Assembly: GCF_004681975.1 (NCBI RefSeq)
Contig: NZ_SMLK01000004.1
Coordinates: 124,001-188,000 of the forward strand
Length of the DNA: 64,000 nt
Direction: 5' to 3'
Origin: Ramlibacter humi
Lineage (GTDB): Bacteria > Pseudomonadota > Gammaproteobacteria > Burkholderiales > Burkholderiaceae_C
The notes beneath the pieces are model-generated. The model was not told where the DNA came from. It saw only the letters and a program-made list of their open reading frames with translations, and ran no database searches. Numbering within the stretch: the stretch's first letter is position 1; each line of letters starts with the position of its first letter. A program made the translations under genes and the position numbers. Below, piece by piece: positions 17,760-26,739 of the stretch.

Positions 17760-19054
17760 CCGCGAAGGATGGCGAGCAGCGCGTCGGCCGTGCGCGCCGC
17801 CGCGCCGCGATGCGCCCCGGCGAAAGCCAGCGCATCGCGCGCCATCGCATCGCGGCGTGTTGTATCGGCCGCGATCATCGCGGCTTCGCGCACGCCGTCC
17901 TGCAAGGCCTGCACGCGCAGCGCGGCACCGGCTTGCGCCGACATCTCCGCCGCTTCGGCGAAGTTGAAGGTGTGCGGCCCCATCACCACCGGGCAGCCGC
18001 TGGCCGCGGCCTCGATCAGGTTCTGTCCGCCCAGCGGCAGGAAGCTGCCGCCGAGCAGGGCCACGTCGGCCAGGCCGTAGTACAGCGCCATCTCGCCGAC
18101 CGAATCGCCGATCCACACGTCGGCTTCGGCGGGTCCGCTTTCATTCCACTCGCTGCGCCGCGACACGCCGAAGCCGGCTTGCGCCGCCATCGCGGCCACT
18201 TCGTCGAAGCGCTGCGGATGCCGCGGCACCACCAGCCAGCGCACCTGCGCCACCGCGGGATCGCTGCCGCGCCGAGCCCAGCCCGCGCGCAGCAGTTCAT
18301 GGTGGGCGGCGAGCACGCGGAAGAACTCCGCTTCCTCGCCTTCGCGCGAGCTGGCGAACATGACCACGGGATGCGGCTGCGCGCGCCGCCAGCCGCGGCC
18401 CTTCTCCAGCTGCGCGGCGTCGGGCCGCGCATCGAACTTCAGGTTGCCGAACACGCCGGCCACCCGCGCGCCGGCGCGCGTCAACCGTTGCGCATCGGCC
18501 TGCGTCTGCGCCCAAACCGCGGTGAGCGACGCGTACGCGGGCTGCGCCAGGCGCTTCAGGCGCAGGGTCTGGCGCAGCGATTTCTCGGAGAGGCGCGCGT
18601 TGGCCAGCACCAGCGGCAAGCCCGAGCGGCGGCAGGCCTCGGCCAGGTTGGGCCACACCTCGGTTTCCATCAGCACGCCCGCGCTGGGCTGGAAATGCGC
18701 GAGGAAACGCTGCACCGCCTGCGGCGTGTCCCAGGGCAGCCAGGCCTGCACGTCGCCTTCGCGCAGCAGGCGCGCGCCTTCGGCCCGGCCTGTGGCGGTG
18801 CCGTGCGTCAGCAGCAGGCGCAGCGATGGATCGCGTTCGCGCAGCGCATCCACCAGGATGCCGGCCGCGCGCGTTTCGCCGAGCGACACCGCGTGGATCC
18901 ACAAGGCGCCGGGCCGCGGCGGTTCGCTGTAATGGCCGAAGCGCTCGTCCACCGCTTCCAGGTAGCCCGGCTCGGCCGCGCCGCGGCGGCGCAGCTTGCG
19001 CCTGAGCAGCGGCTGCGCGCCCTTCATCACGAGCGAATAGAGGCGGCGGATCAT
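17756..19054 (-). CDS. waaA: 3-deoxy-D-manno-octulosonic acid (Kdo) transferase
   Basis: The 432-residue GT30 enzyme transfers Kdo from CMP-Kdo to lipid IVA in the cytoplasmic leaflet. Visible family features are the N-terminal membrane-associated segment, ALWIHAVSLGET near residue 50 with the GET catalytic region, METEVWPNL, and the C-terminal GGSFxPLGGQNxIEAAA donor-binding motif. It overlaps waaC by four bases and converges with the lipoprotein gene, whose stop codon shares two bases with this one. Length and order (waaC then waaA) are usual for Burkholderiales. Confidence 0.95.
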   Translation of the reverse strand: MIRRLYSLVMKGAQPLLRRKLRRRGAAEPGYLEAVDERFGHYSEPPRPGALWIHAVSLGETRAAGILVDALRERDPSLRLLLTHGTATGRAEGARLLREGDVQAWLPWDTPQAVQRFLAHFQPSAGVLMETEVWPNLAEACRRSGLPLVLANARLSEKSLRQTLRLKRLAQPAYASLTAVWAQTQADAQRLTRAGARVAGVFGNLKFDARPDAAQLEKGRGWRRAQPHPVVMFASSREGEEAEFFRVLAAHHELLRAGWARRGSDPAVAQVRWLVVPRHPQRFDEVAAMAAQAGFGVSRRSEWNESGPAEADVWIGDSVGEMALYYGLADVALLGGSFLPLGGQNLIEAAASGCPVVMGPHTFNFAEAAEMSAQAGAALRVQALQDGVREAAMIAADTTRRDAMARDALAFAGAHRGAAARTADALLAILRG

Positions 19055-20031
19055 GCGGAGGCCACCGCGCGCCAGGCCGTCAGCACGGCTTCCAGCGTCG
19101 GGGAGGGCGAACCATGCACGCTTCGCTGGCGCGGGTTCGCGGGGACGCCCGGCACTTCGGGGCCGGTGCGCCAGGCGGTGTCGAAGTTGTAGACCTGCAC
19201 ATGCGGCAGGCCCAGCGCGACGGCGATGTGGCTGAGGCCGCTGTCCACGCCGATGACGCCTTCGCAGCCCGCGAGGCGGTCGGTGAGCGCGCCCAGGTCC
19301 AGCCGCGGCCACACGCGCGCGGCGGCGCCGATGCCGGTGGCGATGGCTTCGGCGCGCTCGCGCTCCGCATCGCTGCCGTGCGGCAGGACGATGGACAAGC
19401 CCTCGGACGCTAGCGTGCGGCCGAGCGCGATCCACCGCTCGACCGGCCAGCACTTGTCTTCGCGCGAGCTGCCGTGCACGAAGGCGACGCAGCGGCCGTC
19501 CTCCTGCGTGCGCTGCGCGCGCAGGCCCCATTGCAGGCCGGCGGGAACGGCATAGCCGAGCGCCCGCGCGCACATTTCGCGCGAACGCTCCACCGCGTGC
19601 ATGCGGGTGGGCACTGCCACCGCGATGTCCGCCACCCAGCGCGTCGGCGCTTCGTAGCTCGAGCCTTCGGTGCGGTTGGCCAGCGCATAGCGCTTGCCTG
19701 GCGGCGCGAGGCGCGCGGTATGCGCGACCAGCGCCGACTTGGTCAGGCCCTGCAGGTCGATCACGGCGTCATAAGCCGTGGTCCTCAGGTCTTCGCGGAA
19801 GGCGCGCCAGGCGTGCCGCGTATCGCGCGACAACGGCGCCCTGGTCCACCGCCGCAGTTCCACCGGGATGGCGCGCTGCACGCCTTCGCAGCGCTGCACC
19901 AGCGGCACGAAGCCGCGCTCGACGACCCAGTCGATGCGCACGCCCGGCCGCGCCCGGCGCAGGTCCTGCACCGCCGGCAGCGTGTGCACCACGTCGCCGA
20001 GGGAGGAGAGCTTGATGATGAGAAGGTTCAC
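19051..20031 (-). CDS. waaC: Lipopolysaccharide heptosyltransferase I
   Basis: The 326-residue GT9 protein begins MNLLIIKLSSLGDVVHTLPA, the diagnostic N-terminus of heptosyltransferase I. It continues with the acceptor-domain DLQGLTKSAL segment and the donor-site region GVDSGLSHIAVALG. It adds the first heptose to Kdo in the LPS inner core. Its stop overlaps the waaA start (ATGA), so the two core enzymes are translationally coupled. A short palindromic repeat and the phosphomannomutase gene lie upstream in the same direction. Confidence 0.95.
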   Translation of the reverse strand: MNLLIIKLSSLGDVVHTLPAVQDLRRARPGVRIDWVVERGFVPLVQRCEGVQRAIPVELRRWTRAPLSRDTRHAWRAFREDLRTTAYDAVIDLQGLTKSALVAHTARLAPPGKRYALANRTEGSSYEAPTRWVADIAVAVPTRMHAVERSREMCARALGYAVPAGLQWGLRAQRTQEDGRCVAFVHGSSREDKCWPVERWIALGRTLASEGLSIVLPHGSDAERERAEAIATGIGAAARVWPRLDLGALTDRLAGCEGVIGVDSGLSHIAVALGLPHVQVYNFDTAWRTGPEVPGVPANPRQRSVHGSPSPTLEAVLTAWRAVASA

Positions 20032-20077
20032 GAGGGGGCGATTGTCGCTCGGGGGCCTGGGCGCCCCTTGCCTTGCT

Positions 20078-20098
20078 CCCTCTCCCTCCGGGAGAGGG
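20078..20098. repeat. Short palindromic repeat (family D)
   Basis: CCCTCTCC and GGAGAGGG form an 8-bp stem with a five-base loop in the 78-base gap between waaC and the phosphomannomutase gene. It could act as a transcript hairpin. The sequence resembles widespread CTCTCCC-type repeats of beta-proteobacteria, a point I recall from general knowledge. Confidence 0.6.
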
Positions 20099-20109
20099 AA
20101 AAGACGGGG

Positions 20110-21492
20110 TCAATGCGCCGCCGCCCCCACCTGCGCGTCCGGCTTCACCTTCTTCAGCAGCGCCAGCATGTCGCGCTCGATGCGGTGCAGCGCCTCCTCG
20201 TTCTGGCCTTCGAAGCGCAGCACCAGCACCGGCGTGGTGTTCGATGCGCGGATCAGCCCGAAGCCGTCGGGCCAGTCCACCCGCACGCCGTCGATGGTGG
20301 ACACCTCGGCCGGCGCCGGGAATTTCGCCTGCGCCATCAGCTCGGCGACCACGCGGTGCGGCTCGCCTTCGGCGCAGGCCACGTTCAGCTCCGGCGTCGA
20401 ATGGCTGGTGGGCAGCGCGTCCAGCACCGCGCTGGGGTCCTTCTCGCGCGACAGGATCTCCAGCAGGCGCGCGCCGGCGTAGGTGCCGTCGTCGAAGCCG
20501 TACCAGCGCTCCTTGAAGAAGATGTGGCCGCTCATCTCGCCGCCCAGCGGCGAACCCACTTCCTTCATCTTCGCCTTGATCAGCGAGTGGCCGGTCTTGA
20601 ACATCAGCGGGTTGCCGCCGGCTTCGCGGATGGCCGGCGCCAGGCGCTGCGTGCACTTGACGTCGAACAGGATGGTGCCGCCCGGCACGCGCGTGAGCAC
20701 GTCGCGCGCGAACAGCATCATCTGGCGGTCGGGGAAGATGTTGTTGCCGCCGCGGGTGACGATGCCCAGGCGGTCGCCGTCGCCGTCGAAGGCCAGGCCC
20801 AGCTCGGCGCCATGCTCGTTGATGGCGCGGATCAGGTCCTTCAGGTTCTCCGGCTTGCTGGGGTCGGGGTGGTGGTTGGGGAAGTTGCCGTCCACCTCGC
20901 TGAACAGCTCGATGACTTCGCAGCCCAGCGCGCGGTAGATGGCCGGGGCGGACGCGCCCGCGATGCCGTTGCCCGAGTCGACCACGATCTTCATCGGCCG
21001 GGCCAGCTTCACGCCGCCCACGATGCGGTCGCGGTACGGCGCGAACAGGTTGACGTTGCGGATCTGGCCGCCGCCTTCCGACGTCCAGCTCTCGTCCTCG
21101 ACGATCTTGCGCAGCGCCTGGATCTCATCGCCGTAGATGGCGCGGCCGGCCATCACCATCTTGAAGCCGTTGTAGTCCTTGGGGTTGTGGCTGCCGGTCA
21201 CCTGGATGCCGCTGTTGCACAGCGTGTTGGCGGCGAAGTACAGCATCGGCGTGGTGGCCATGCCGATGTCGATGACGTCCAGGCCGGTGGACACCAGGCC
21301 GCGTACCAGCGCGGCGGACAGCGACGGCCCCGACAGGCGCCCGTCGCGGCCGACCGCGACGGTCTTCTCGCCCTCGCGCCGGGCGACGGTGCCGAACGCG
21401 CGGCCCAGCGCCTCGGCCACCTCTTCCGTCAGGGTGGAAGGAACGATGCCGCGAACGTCGTACGCCTTGAAGATCGATGAAGAGATTTGCAT
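20110..21492 (-). CDS. Phosphomannomutase/phosphoglucomutase
   Basis: This 460-residue alpha-D-phosphohexomutase has the active-site phosphoserine loop TGSHNPKDYNG near 99-109, the metal-binding DGDGDR motif near 240 and the sugar-binding GEMSGH motif near 320. The C-terminal RASNTTP phosphate-binding segment is also present, so all four domains are there. It interconverts mannose or glucose 1- and 6-phosphates and so supplies nucleotide-sugar precursors for LPS and exopolysaccharide, consistent with its neighbours. AlgC/ManB-type bifunctional activity is usual for this subgroup but cannot be settled here. Confidence 0.94.
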   Translation of the reverse strand: MQISSSIFKAYDVRGIVPSTLTEEVAEALGRAFGTVARREGEKTVAVGRDGRLSGPSLSAALVRGLVSTGLDVIDIGMATTPMLYFAANTLCNSGIQVTGSHNPKDYNGFKMVMAGRAIYGDEIQALRKIVEDESWTSEGGGQIRNVNLFAPYRDRIVGGVKLARPMKIVVDSGNGIAGASAPAIYRALGCEVIELFSEVDGNFPNHHPDPSKPENLKDLIRAINEHGAELGLAFDGDGDRLGIVTRGGNNIFPDRQMMLFARDVLTRVPGGTILFDVKCTQRLAPAIREAGGNPLMFKTGHSLIKAKMKEVGSPLGGEMSGHIFFKERWYGFDDGTYAGARLLEILSREKDPSAVLDALPTSHSTPELNVACAEGEPHRVVAELMAQAKFPAPAEVSTIDGVRVDWPDGFGLIRASNTTPVLVLRFEGQNEEALHRIERDMLALLKKVKPDAQVGAAAH

Positions 21493-21616
21493 GGTCGTGC
21501 TGCGAAGCTGGGTGACAGGTTCTGCCGGAAAGGTGCCGCTGATTCTAGGAAAGCGGCGGGAGGGGACATGTCCGGAAACGGCTAGTCCGGACCGCCCACC
21601 CGCCTATGATGCCTGC

Positions 21617-23119
21617 ATGCCGATCACCGCCGACACCCTGCAGCCCGACGCCTGCTACCTCGCCCTGAAGGCGCGGGACGCGCGCTTCGACGGCTGCTTC
21701 TTCACCGGGGTCACCAGCACCGGCATCTACTGCCGCCCGGTGTGCCGCGTGCGCACGCCCAAGCGCGAGAACTGCCGCTTCTTCTTCCATGCCGCGCAGG
21801 CCGAGCGGGCCGGCTTCCGCCCCTGCCTGCGCTGCCGGCCGGAACTGGCGCCGCATGCGCAGGCGTGGTCCATGCAGGACGCCGGCAGCATCCTCGCGCA
21901 GCAGGCCGCCCGCCTGCTCGACGAGCCCGAAGCGTGGGACGAAGGCGGCCCGTCGGTCGAGCAGCTGGCGGCCCGGCTGGGCGTGAGCGAGCGCCACGTG
22001 CGCCGCATCTTCGAAGCCCAGTTCGGCGTCTCGCCGCTGCAGTACGTGCAGACGCGGCGGCTGCTCACCGCCAAGCAGCTGCTGGCCGACACCAGCCTGC
22101 CCATCACGCAGGTCGCGATGGTGTCCGGCTTCGGCAGCCTGCGCCGCTTCAACGCCGCCTTCGTGCAGCACTACGGCCTTTCGCCCAGCAAGCTGCGGCG
22201 CGAGGGCGCGGCGCCGCAGCCGCAGGGCCTGGCCGTGCGGCTGGGGTTCCGGCCGCCGTACGACGCGCAGGCGATGCTCGGGTTCTTCGCCACGCGCGCC
22301 ATCCAGGGCATGGAGCACGTCGAAGGCGGCACGTTCGCGCGCACGCTGTCGGTGGAAACCGGCGGGCAATCGCACCAGGGCTGGATCGAAGCCGGCTTCG
22401 ACGAGGAGCGCCACCAGCTGGTGCTGCGCGTCAGCGTGGAGTTGCATCCCGTGCTGCCGCAGGTGATCCGCCGCGTGCGGGCCGCTTTCGATCTCGATTG
22501 CGACCCGCTGGCCGTCAACGGCGTGCTGCACGACGTCTTCCCCGGCTGCGAAGGCCTGCGCGTGCCCGGCACCTTCAACGGCTGGGAACTCGCGGTGCGC
22601 GCGGTGCTGGGGCAGCAAGTCACCGTCGCGGCAGCGCGCACGCTGGCGCGCCGCGTGGTGGAGCGCTTCGGCCAGCCGCTGGACACGGGCCGCACCGGCC
22701 TCACCCGCCTGTTCCCCACGCCCGCATCGCTCGCCGCCGCCGAAGGCGACCCGCTCGGCTCGCTGGGCATCGTGCGCCAGCGGCAGGCCGCCATCGTGGC
22801 GCTGGCCCGCGCGGTCGCAGAGCAGCGCCTGCAACTGCACGCGGGCGCCGACGTGCCCGCCACCCTCGCCGCGCTGAAGGAGTTGCCGGGCATCGGCGAC
22901 TGGACCGCGCACTACATCGCCATGCGCGCGCTGCGCTGGCCCGATGCCTTCCCCGCCGGCGACGTCGCGCTGCAGAACGCGCTGGGCGTGCGGCAGGCGA
23001 AACAACCCGCGCGCGAAGCCGAAGCCGCTTCGCAGGCGTGGAAACCCTGGCGCAGCTACGCCGTCATCCGCGCCTGGGCCGGTCTGCCGGCCCCCGCGCG
23101 CAACAAGGAGCCATCATGA
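21617..23119 (+). CDS. Ada zinc domain-AraC HTH-AlkA fusion: 3-methyladenine DNA glycosylase
   Basis: The 500-residue protein joins three parts. First is an Ada-type zinc/methyl-phosphotriester domain with Cys39, Cys43, Cys70 and Cys73. Second is an AraC helix-turn-helix (about 105-195: SERHVRRIFEAQFGVSPLQY). Third is an AlkA glycosylase with N-terminal TBP-like domain and helix-hairpin-helix ELPGIGDWTAHY followed by the catalytic aspartate in AGDVAL. It would excise alkylated bases and probably also sense methyl damage to activate transcription. Its stop overlaps the ogt start (ATGA). Confidence 0.93.
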   Translation: MPITADTLQPDACYLALKARDARFDGCFFTGVTSTGIYCRPVCRVRTPKRENCRFFFHAAQAERAGFRPCLRCRPELAPHAQAWSMQDAGSILAQQAARLLDEPEAWDEGGPSVEQLAARLGVSERHVRRIFEAQFGVSPLQYVQTRRLLTAKQLLADTSLPITQVAMVSGFGSLRRFNAAFVQHYGLSPSKLRREGAAPQPQGLAVRLGFRPPYDAQAMLGFFATRAIQGMEHVEGGTFARTLSVETGGQSHQGWIEAGFDEERHQLVLRVSVELHPVLPQVIRRVRAAFDLDCDPLAVNGVLHDVFPGCEGLRVPGTFNGWELAVRAVLGQQVTVAAARTLARRVVERFGQPLDTGRTGLTRLFPTPASLAAAEGDPLGSLGIVRQRQAAIVALARAVAEQRLQLHAGADVPATLAALKELPGIGDWTAHYIAMRALRWPDAFPAGDVALQNALGVRQAKQPAREAEAASQAWKPWRSYAVIRAWAGLPAPARNKEPS

Positions 23120-23607
23120 AATTCCCCCGCGACCTCATCGCCGCCCACTACGACAGCCCGCTGGGGCGCATCCTGCTGGCCGCCACGCCGCGCGGCCTGG
23201 CCGGCCTGTGGTTCGAAGGCCAGCGCTACCACCCCGGGCACGACTGGGCGCTGCAGCCGGACCACCCCGTGCTTTCACTCGCGATGCGCCAGCTGGACGA
23301 GTACTTCGCCGGCCGGCGAACCACGTTCGACCTGCCGCTGGACCTGCAGGGCGGCACCGCCTTCCAGCAATCCGTGTGGCGCGCGCTTCTCTCGATTCCC
23401 TGCGGCGAGCGCACCACCTACGGCGCCCTCAGCCGCGGCCTGGGCCAGCCGCAAGCGGTTCGCGCCGTCGGCGCCGCCGTGGGCCGCAACCCCGTGAGCA
23501 TCGTCGTGCCCTGCCACCGCGTGCTGGGCACCGACGGCTCGCTCACCGGGTACGCGGGCGGGCTGGAGCGCAAGACGGCCTTGCTCCGACTGGAAGGGAT
23601 GCAATGA
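23116..23607 (+). CDS. ogt: Methylated-DNA-protein cysteine methyltransferase
   Basis: The 163-residue protein carries the canonical PCHRV motif with acceptor Cys133, the preceding NPVSIVV strand, and the DNA-binding wing region (FQQSVWRALLSIPCGERTTYG). It removes methyl groups from O6-methylguanine in a suicide reaction. It is translationally coupled to the Ada-AlkA fusion, which probably controls both. AAGGAG precedes the start codon. Confidence 0.96.
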   Translation: MKFPRDLIAAHYDSPLGRILLAATPRGLAGLWFEGQRYHPGHDWALQPDHPVLSLAMRQLDEYFAGRRTTFDLPLDLQGGTAFQQSVWRALLSIPCGERTTYGALSRGLGQPQAVRAVGAAVGRNPVSIVVPCHRVLGTDGSLTGYAGGLERKTALLRLEGMQ

Positions 23608-23610
23608 AGA

Positions 23611-23734
23611 CGGACACCCTTGCGCAGAGTTCGCAGAGGGAGCCCAGAGGACTCGGAGAAGACAAAGGAAATTCCTGAATGGTTTCCTCTGCGAGCTCCG
23701 CGTTTCCTCTGCGCACTCTGCGTAAGGGAGTCCG
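23611..23734. repeat. Dispersed long inverted repeat, family C (copy 1)
   Basis: CGGACACCCTTGCGCAGAGT at the left and ACTCTGCGTAAGGGAGTCCG at the right are inverted arms, with several internal GCAGAGG/CCTCTGC units. The element starts four bases after the ogt stop. A second copy is at 38896-39019. Confidence 0.85.
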
Positions 23735-23815
23735 CTTTCCCGCATCAATCGCCCTCGCAAATTTCATGAATCCGGCGCACGCCACCGTGGCGCTCGCCCC
23801 CACACTCGCGCGGTC

Positions 23816-24736
23816 ATGCCGTTGTCTTCCTTCGCCGATTTCGTGATGCTGGCCGCCATCTGGGGCGGCTCGTTCCTCTTCACCCGCCTGGGCGTGGTCG
23901 ATTTCGGGCCCATGCCCACCGCCGCGTTGCGCGTGGCCATCGCGTCCGCCTTCCTGCTGCCGCTGGTGCTGCTGCGCGGCCTGGGGCCTGAGCTGAAGAA
24001 GCACTGGCGCAAGATCTTCGTCGTCGGCGTGTTGAACTCCGCCATCCCGTTCGCGCTGTTCGCGTTCGCCGTCACCACCATCACCACCGGCCTGTCGGCC
24101 ATCCTGAACGCGACCGTGCCGCTGTTCGGCGCGCTCGTCGCGTGGGTGTGGCTGAAGGACCGCCCCGCCCCGGCGCGCGCGCTCGGCCTTGCCATCGGTT
24201 TCGCCGGCGTGGCGATGCTGGCCTGGGACAAGGCCAGCTTCAAGGCCGGCGCGGACGGCATCGCGCCGGGCTGGGCGGTGCTGGCCTGCCTGGGCGCGAC
24301 GCTCTTCTACGGCATCGCGGCCAGCTGCACCAAGAAGTACCTGTCGGGCTTGTCGCCCCTCGTCACCGCCACCGGCAGCCAGCTGGGCGCGACGGTCGCG
24401 CTGGCATTGCCCGCGCTGTGGCACGCACCCGCGAAGATGCCCGGCATGCAGGCATGGCTGGCCATGCTCGCGCTGGGCGTCATCTGCACGGGCGTCGCGT
24501 ACATCCTGTACTTCCGGCTCATCGAGCAGGCCGGGCCGGCACGCGCGCTGGCCGTCACCTTCGTCGTGCCGGTGTTCGCCGTGATCTACGGCGTGCTCTT
24601 CCTTGGCGAAGCGGTCACCGCCTGGATGCTGTTGTGCGCGGCGGTCATCGTCTGCGGCACCGCGTTGTCGACGGGCCTGCTGAAGCTGCCGTCGCGCGAA
24701 GCTCCGCGCACGCCGGACCCGGCGGCGCGCCGCTGA
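23816..24736 (+). CDS. EamA/DMT-superfamily transporter
   Basis: The 306-residue protein has ten predicted membrane segments arranged as two EamA repeats. AAIWGGSFLFTRLG opens the first, and the second includes the LGVICTGVAYILYF and VFAVIYGVLFLGEAVT segments. Members export amino acids, nucleobases or drugs; the substrate is not readable. It is a single gene between repeat family C and a strong hairpin at 24737-24768. Confidence 0.9.
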   Translation: MPLSSFADFVMLAAIWGGSFLFTRLGVVDFGPMPTAALRVAIASAFLLPLVLLRGLGPELKKHWRKIFVVGVLNSAIPFALFAFAVTTITTGLSAILNATVPLFGALVAWVWLKDRPAPARALGLAIGFAGVAMLAWDKASFKAGADGIAPGWAVLACLGATLFYGIAASCTKKYLSGLSPLVTATGSQLGATVALALPALWHAPAKMPGMQAWLAMLALGVICTGVAYILYFRLIEQAGPARALAVTFVVPVFAVIYGVLFLGEAVTAWMLLCAAVIVCGTALSTGLLKLPSREAPRTPDPAARR

Positions 24737-24768
24737 GTTCGGGCGGCGCACCCTCGCGTGCGCCGAAC
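24737..24768 (+). terminator. Stem-loop after the EamA gene
   Basis: GGCGCAC and GTGCGCC pair perfectly, extended by GTTC/GAAC with a small GGGC bulge, starting directly after the stop codon. There is no T-run, so it may be a rho-dependent or stabilising hairpin. A second inverted structure (ATGCGC ... GCGCAT) follows at about 24779-24808. Confidence 0.5.
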
Positions 24769-24928
24769 CAACGCATCCATGCGCCCGTTTCGCGGACGGG
24801 ATGCGCATGGGTGCCCCCTCCCAGGGCGCATAGCTCCATCGGGTCATGGCCCCAGTGGTGCGCTGAGACCCTCGAGTGAAAGCCTTGTTTGAGAATCGTC
24901 TGCATCGATGGACCGCCGGGACTCCAAG

Positions 24929-25243
24929 ATGCACAAGATTCTTCCTGCGACCTTGCTCTGCCTGGCCCTCTCGCCAGCGCTCGCCGCGGATGCACCGGGC
25001 AACACGACCGTGGCGCAGAACAGCCCGGCCCAGACGGATGGGATCGTCCACGCCTCCCTCATGGTGCCCGCGGGGCCGGCCTCGCCGGCCGCCAAGGCAC
25101 AGACCCCCACGCTGCACGCACCGGCCGCGCCGGAACCCAAGGGTGAGCGTGACCACGGCGCGGGCGCGGGCGGCATGCTGCTCGCCGCCATCGCGCTGAT
25201 GCTGGGCATCGTGCTTCGGCGCTGGGGCACGGGCCAGCAATGA
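24929..25243 (+). CDS. Small exported membrane protein with sorting-signal-like C-terminus, first gene of the exopolysaccharide operon
   Basis: The 104-residue protein has a signal peptide (about 1-20, MHKILP to ALA) and a low-complexity Pro/Ala-rich middle. The end comprises PEP at 68-70, a hydrophobic helix (about 79-96) and Arg97-Arg98. I do not recognise a named family. The order PEP motif, helix, arginines resembles a PEP-CTERM sorting tail, but the gap between PEP and the helix is longer than usual and no exosortase is in the window. It overlaps the flippase gene by four bases. An in-frame ATG at 24908 is an alternative start. Confidence 0.65.
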   Translation: MHKILPATLLCLALSPALAADAPGNTTVAQNSPAQTDGIVHASLMVPAGPASPAAKAQTPTLHAPAAPEPKGERDHGAGAGGMLLAAIALMLGIVLRRWGTGQQ

Positions 25244-26739
25244 CGGCACCGCTGCGATCGCAGGCGGAGCGCGCGTTCAAGTGGAGCGCGCTCACCACCG
25301 TGGGCCGCTTCGGCCTGCAGCTGGTGGCGCAGGTGCTGCTGGCGCGTTTGCTCGGGCCTTCCAACTATGGCGTGTACGGCATCGGCATGGTGGTGCTGAC
25401 CTTCGCCGCCTTCCTTTCGGGCAACGCGTTCAGCTACATCCTGATGCTGCAGAAGGACGTGGACGAGGACGACGTGCGCTTCGCCTTCACCTGGCAGCTG
25501 GTGGCCGGCTTGCTGTGCTCGCTTGGCATGTTCCTGCTGGCGGCGCCGCTGGCCGGGTTCTTCGGCGACGCGCGCGTCGAGCCCATGCTGCAGTGGATGT
25601 CGGTGGCCTGCCTGCTGATGGCGCTGGCGGGTTGCTCCACGTGCCTGCTGCAGCGTGACCTGAACTTCCGCGCGCTGGGCCTGGTGCAGCTGGCCAGCTA
25701 CGGCATCGGCTACCTGGGCATCGGCGTGCCGATGGCGCTGCAAGGCCACGGCGCGCAGGCGCTGGCCGCGGCCTGCGTGGTGCAGGCCGCGGTGGTGCTG
25801 GCCGGCAACTTCGCGGTGCGGCCGCATCCGCTGAAGCTGCTGTGGCGCCACCCGCTGGGCAGCGAGACGCTGGGCACGGGCCGCACGGTGTTCTTCACCA
25901 ACATCGTCAACTGGCTGCTGGCGAACCTGGACCGCATCGTCATCGGGCGCGTGCTGAACACGCAGGCCGTCGGCCTGTACGGCGTGGCGTACAACATCGC
26001 GTCCATCCCCAACGTGCTGCTGGTCACCTCGCTGCAGCCCACCTTCCTGGCCGCCGGCGCACGGCTGCAGGACCAGCCGCGCGAACTGGCACGGGCCTGG
26101 CTCACGCTGCTGGCCTGCCTGGTCGTGTTCGTCACGCCGGTGGCGATGATCATGTCCCTGCTCGCGGGCGACCTGGTGCAGCTGCTGTACGGACCCGCGT
26201 GGGCCGAAGCCGGCTGGGCGATGGGCGTGATGTTCGCGTGCGTGCCCGCGTGGGCGTGCCTCGGCCTGTCGACGCCCGTGCTGTGGAACACCGGCCGCAA
26301 GCACCAGGAAGCGCTGCTGCAGCTGCCGCTGCTGGCCATCGCGCTGCCCGCGTGGTGGCTGCTGGCGCCGGGCGGCATCCGCGGCGTGGTGATCGCCTCG
26401 GCCCTCATCGTCTTCGCGCGCGCCGCCGTCATCGTCGGCAGCGGGCTGCGCGCGCTGGACCTGCACTGGCGCGAGCTGCTGCCTTTCGCGCTGCGCGGGC
26501 TGGGCCTGGCCGTCGCGTGCTCCGCCGCCGTCATCGCCGGGCGCGAAGCCGTCCTTCCGCTCCACCATCCCCTGTTCACGCTGTTGGCCGGCGGCGCCGC
26601 CGGCACCGCGGTGCTGATCGTGCTGGTGTTCGCGCGGCCGCAGGTGTTCGGTCCCGAAGCGCGCGCCGTGCTGGCGCGCGTGATCCCTTCCGCGCGGCCG
26701 CGCTGGCCCGCCCCCCCTGCCCCGGAGGCCCGCCCATGA
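25240..26739 (+). CDS. Wzx-like polysaccharide flippase
   Basis: The 499-residue integral membrane protein has 12-14 predicted helices and the polysaccharide-export MOP-superfamily start (FKWSALTTVGRFGLQLVAQVL then RLLGPSNYGVYG). It should move undecaprenyl-linked repeat units to the periplasm. It is coupled by ATGA overlaps to the small protein before it and the polymerase/ligase after it. A second flippase, at 51995-53284, belongs to the MurJ branch, so the two loci do not share one. Confidence 0.9.
   Translation: MTAPLRSQAERAFKWSALTTVGRFGLQLVAQVLLARLLGPSNYGVYGIGMVVLTFAAFLSGNAFSYILMLQKDVDEDDVRFAFTWQLVAGLLCSLGMFLLAAPLAGFFGDARVEPMLQWMSVACLLMALAGCSTCLLQRDLNFRALGLVQLASYGIGYLGIGVPMALQGHGAQALAAACVVQAAVVLAGNFAVRPHPLKLLWRHPLGSETLGTGRTVFFTNIVNWLLANLDRIVIGRVLNTQAVGLYGVAYNIASIPNVLLVTSLQPTFLAAGARLQDQPRELARAWLTLLACLVVFVTPVAMIMSLLAGDLVQLLYGPAWAEAGWAMGVMFACVPAWACLGLSTPVLWNTGRKHQEALLQLPLLAIALPAWWLLAPGGIRGVVIASALIVFARAAVIVGSGLRALDLHWRELLPFALRGLGLAVACSAAVIAGREAVLPLHHPLFTLLAGGAAGTAVLIVLVFARPQVFGPEARAVLARVIPSARPRWPAPPAPEARP

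Noticed and set aside
24929-25243. Clear PEP-CTERM protein
   Set aside because: The PEP motif is separated from the helix by about eight charged or glycine residues and lacks the usual V-P-E-P-(S/A/T) form. It is kept only as a hypothesis.
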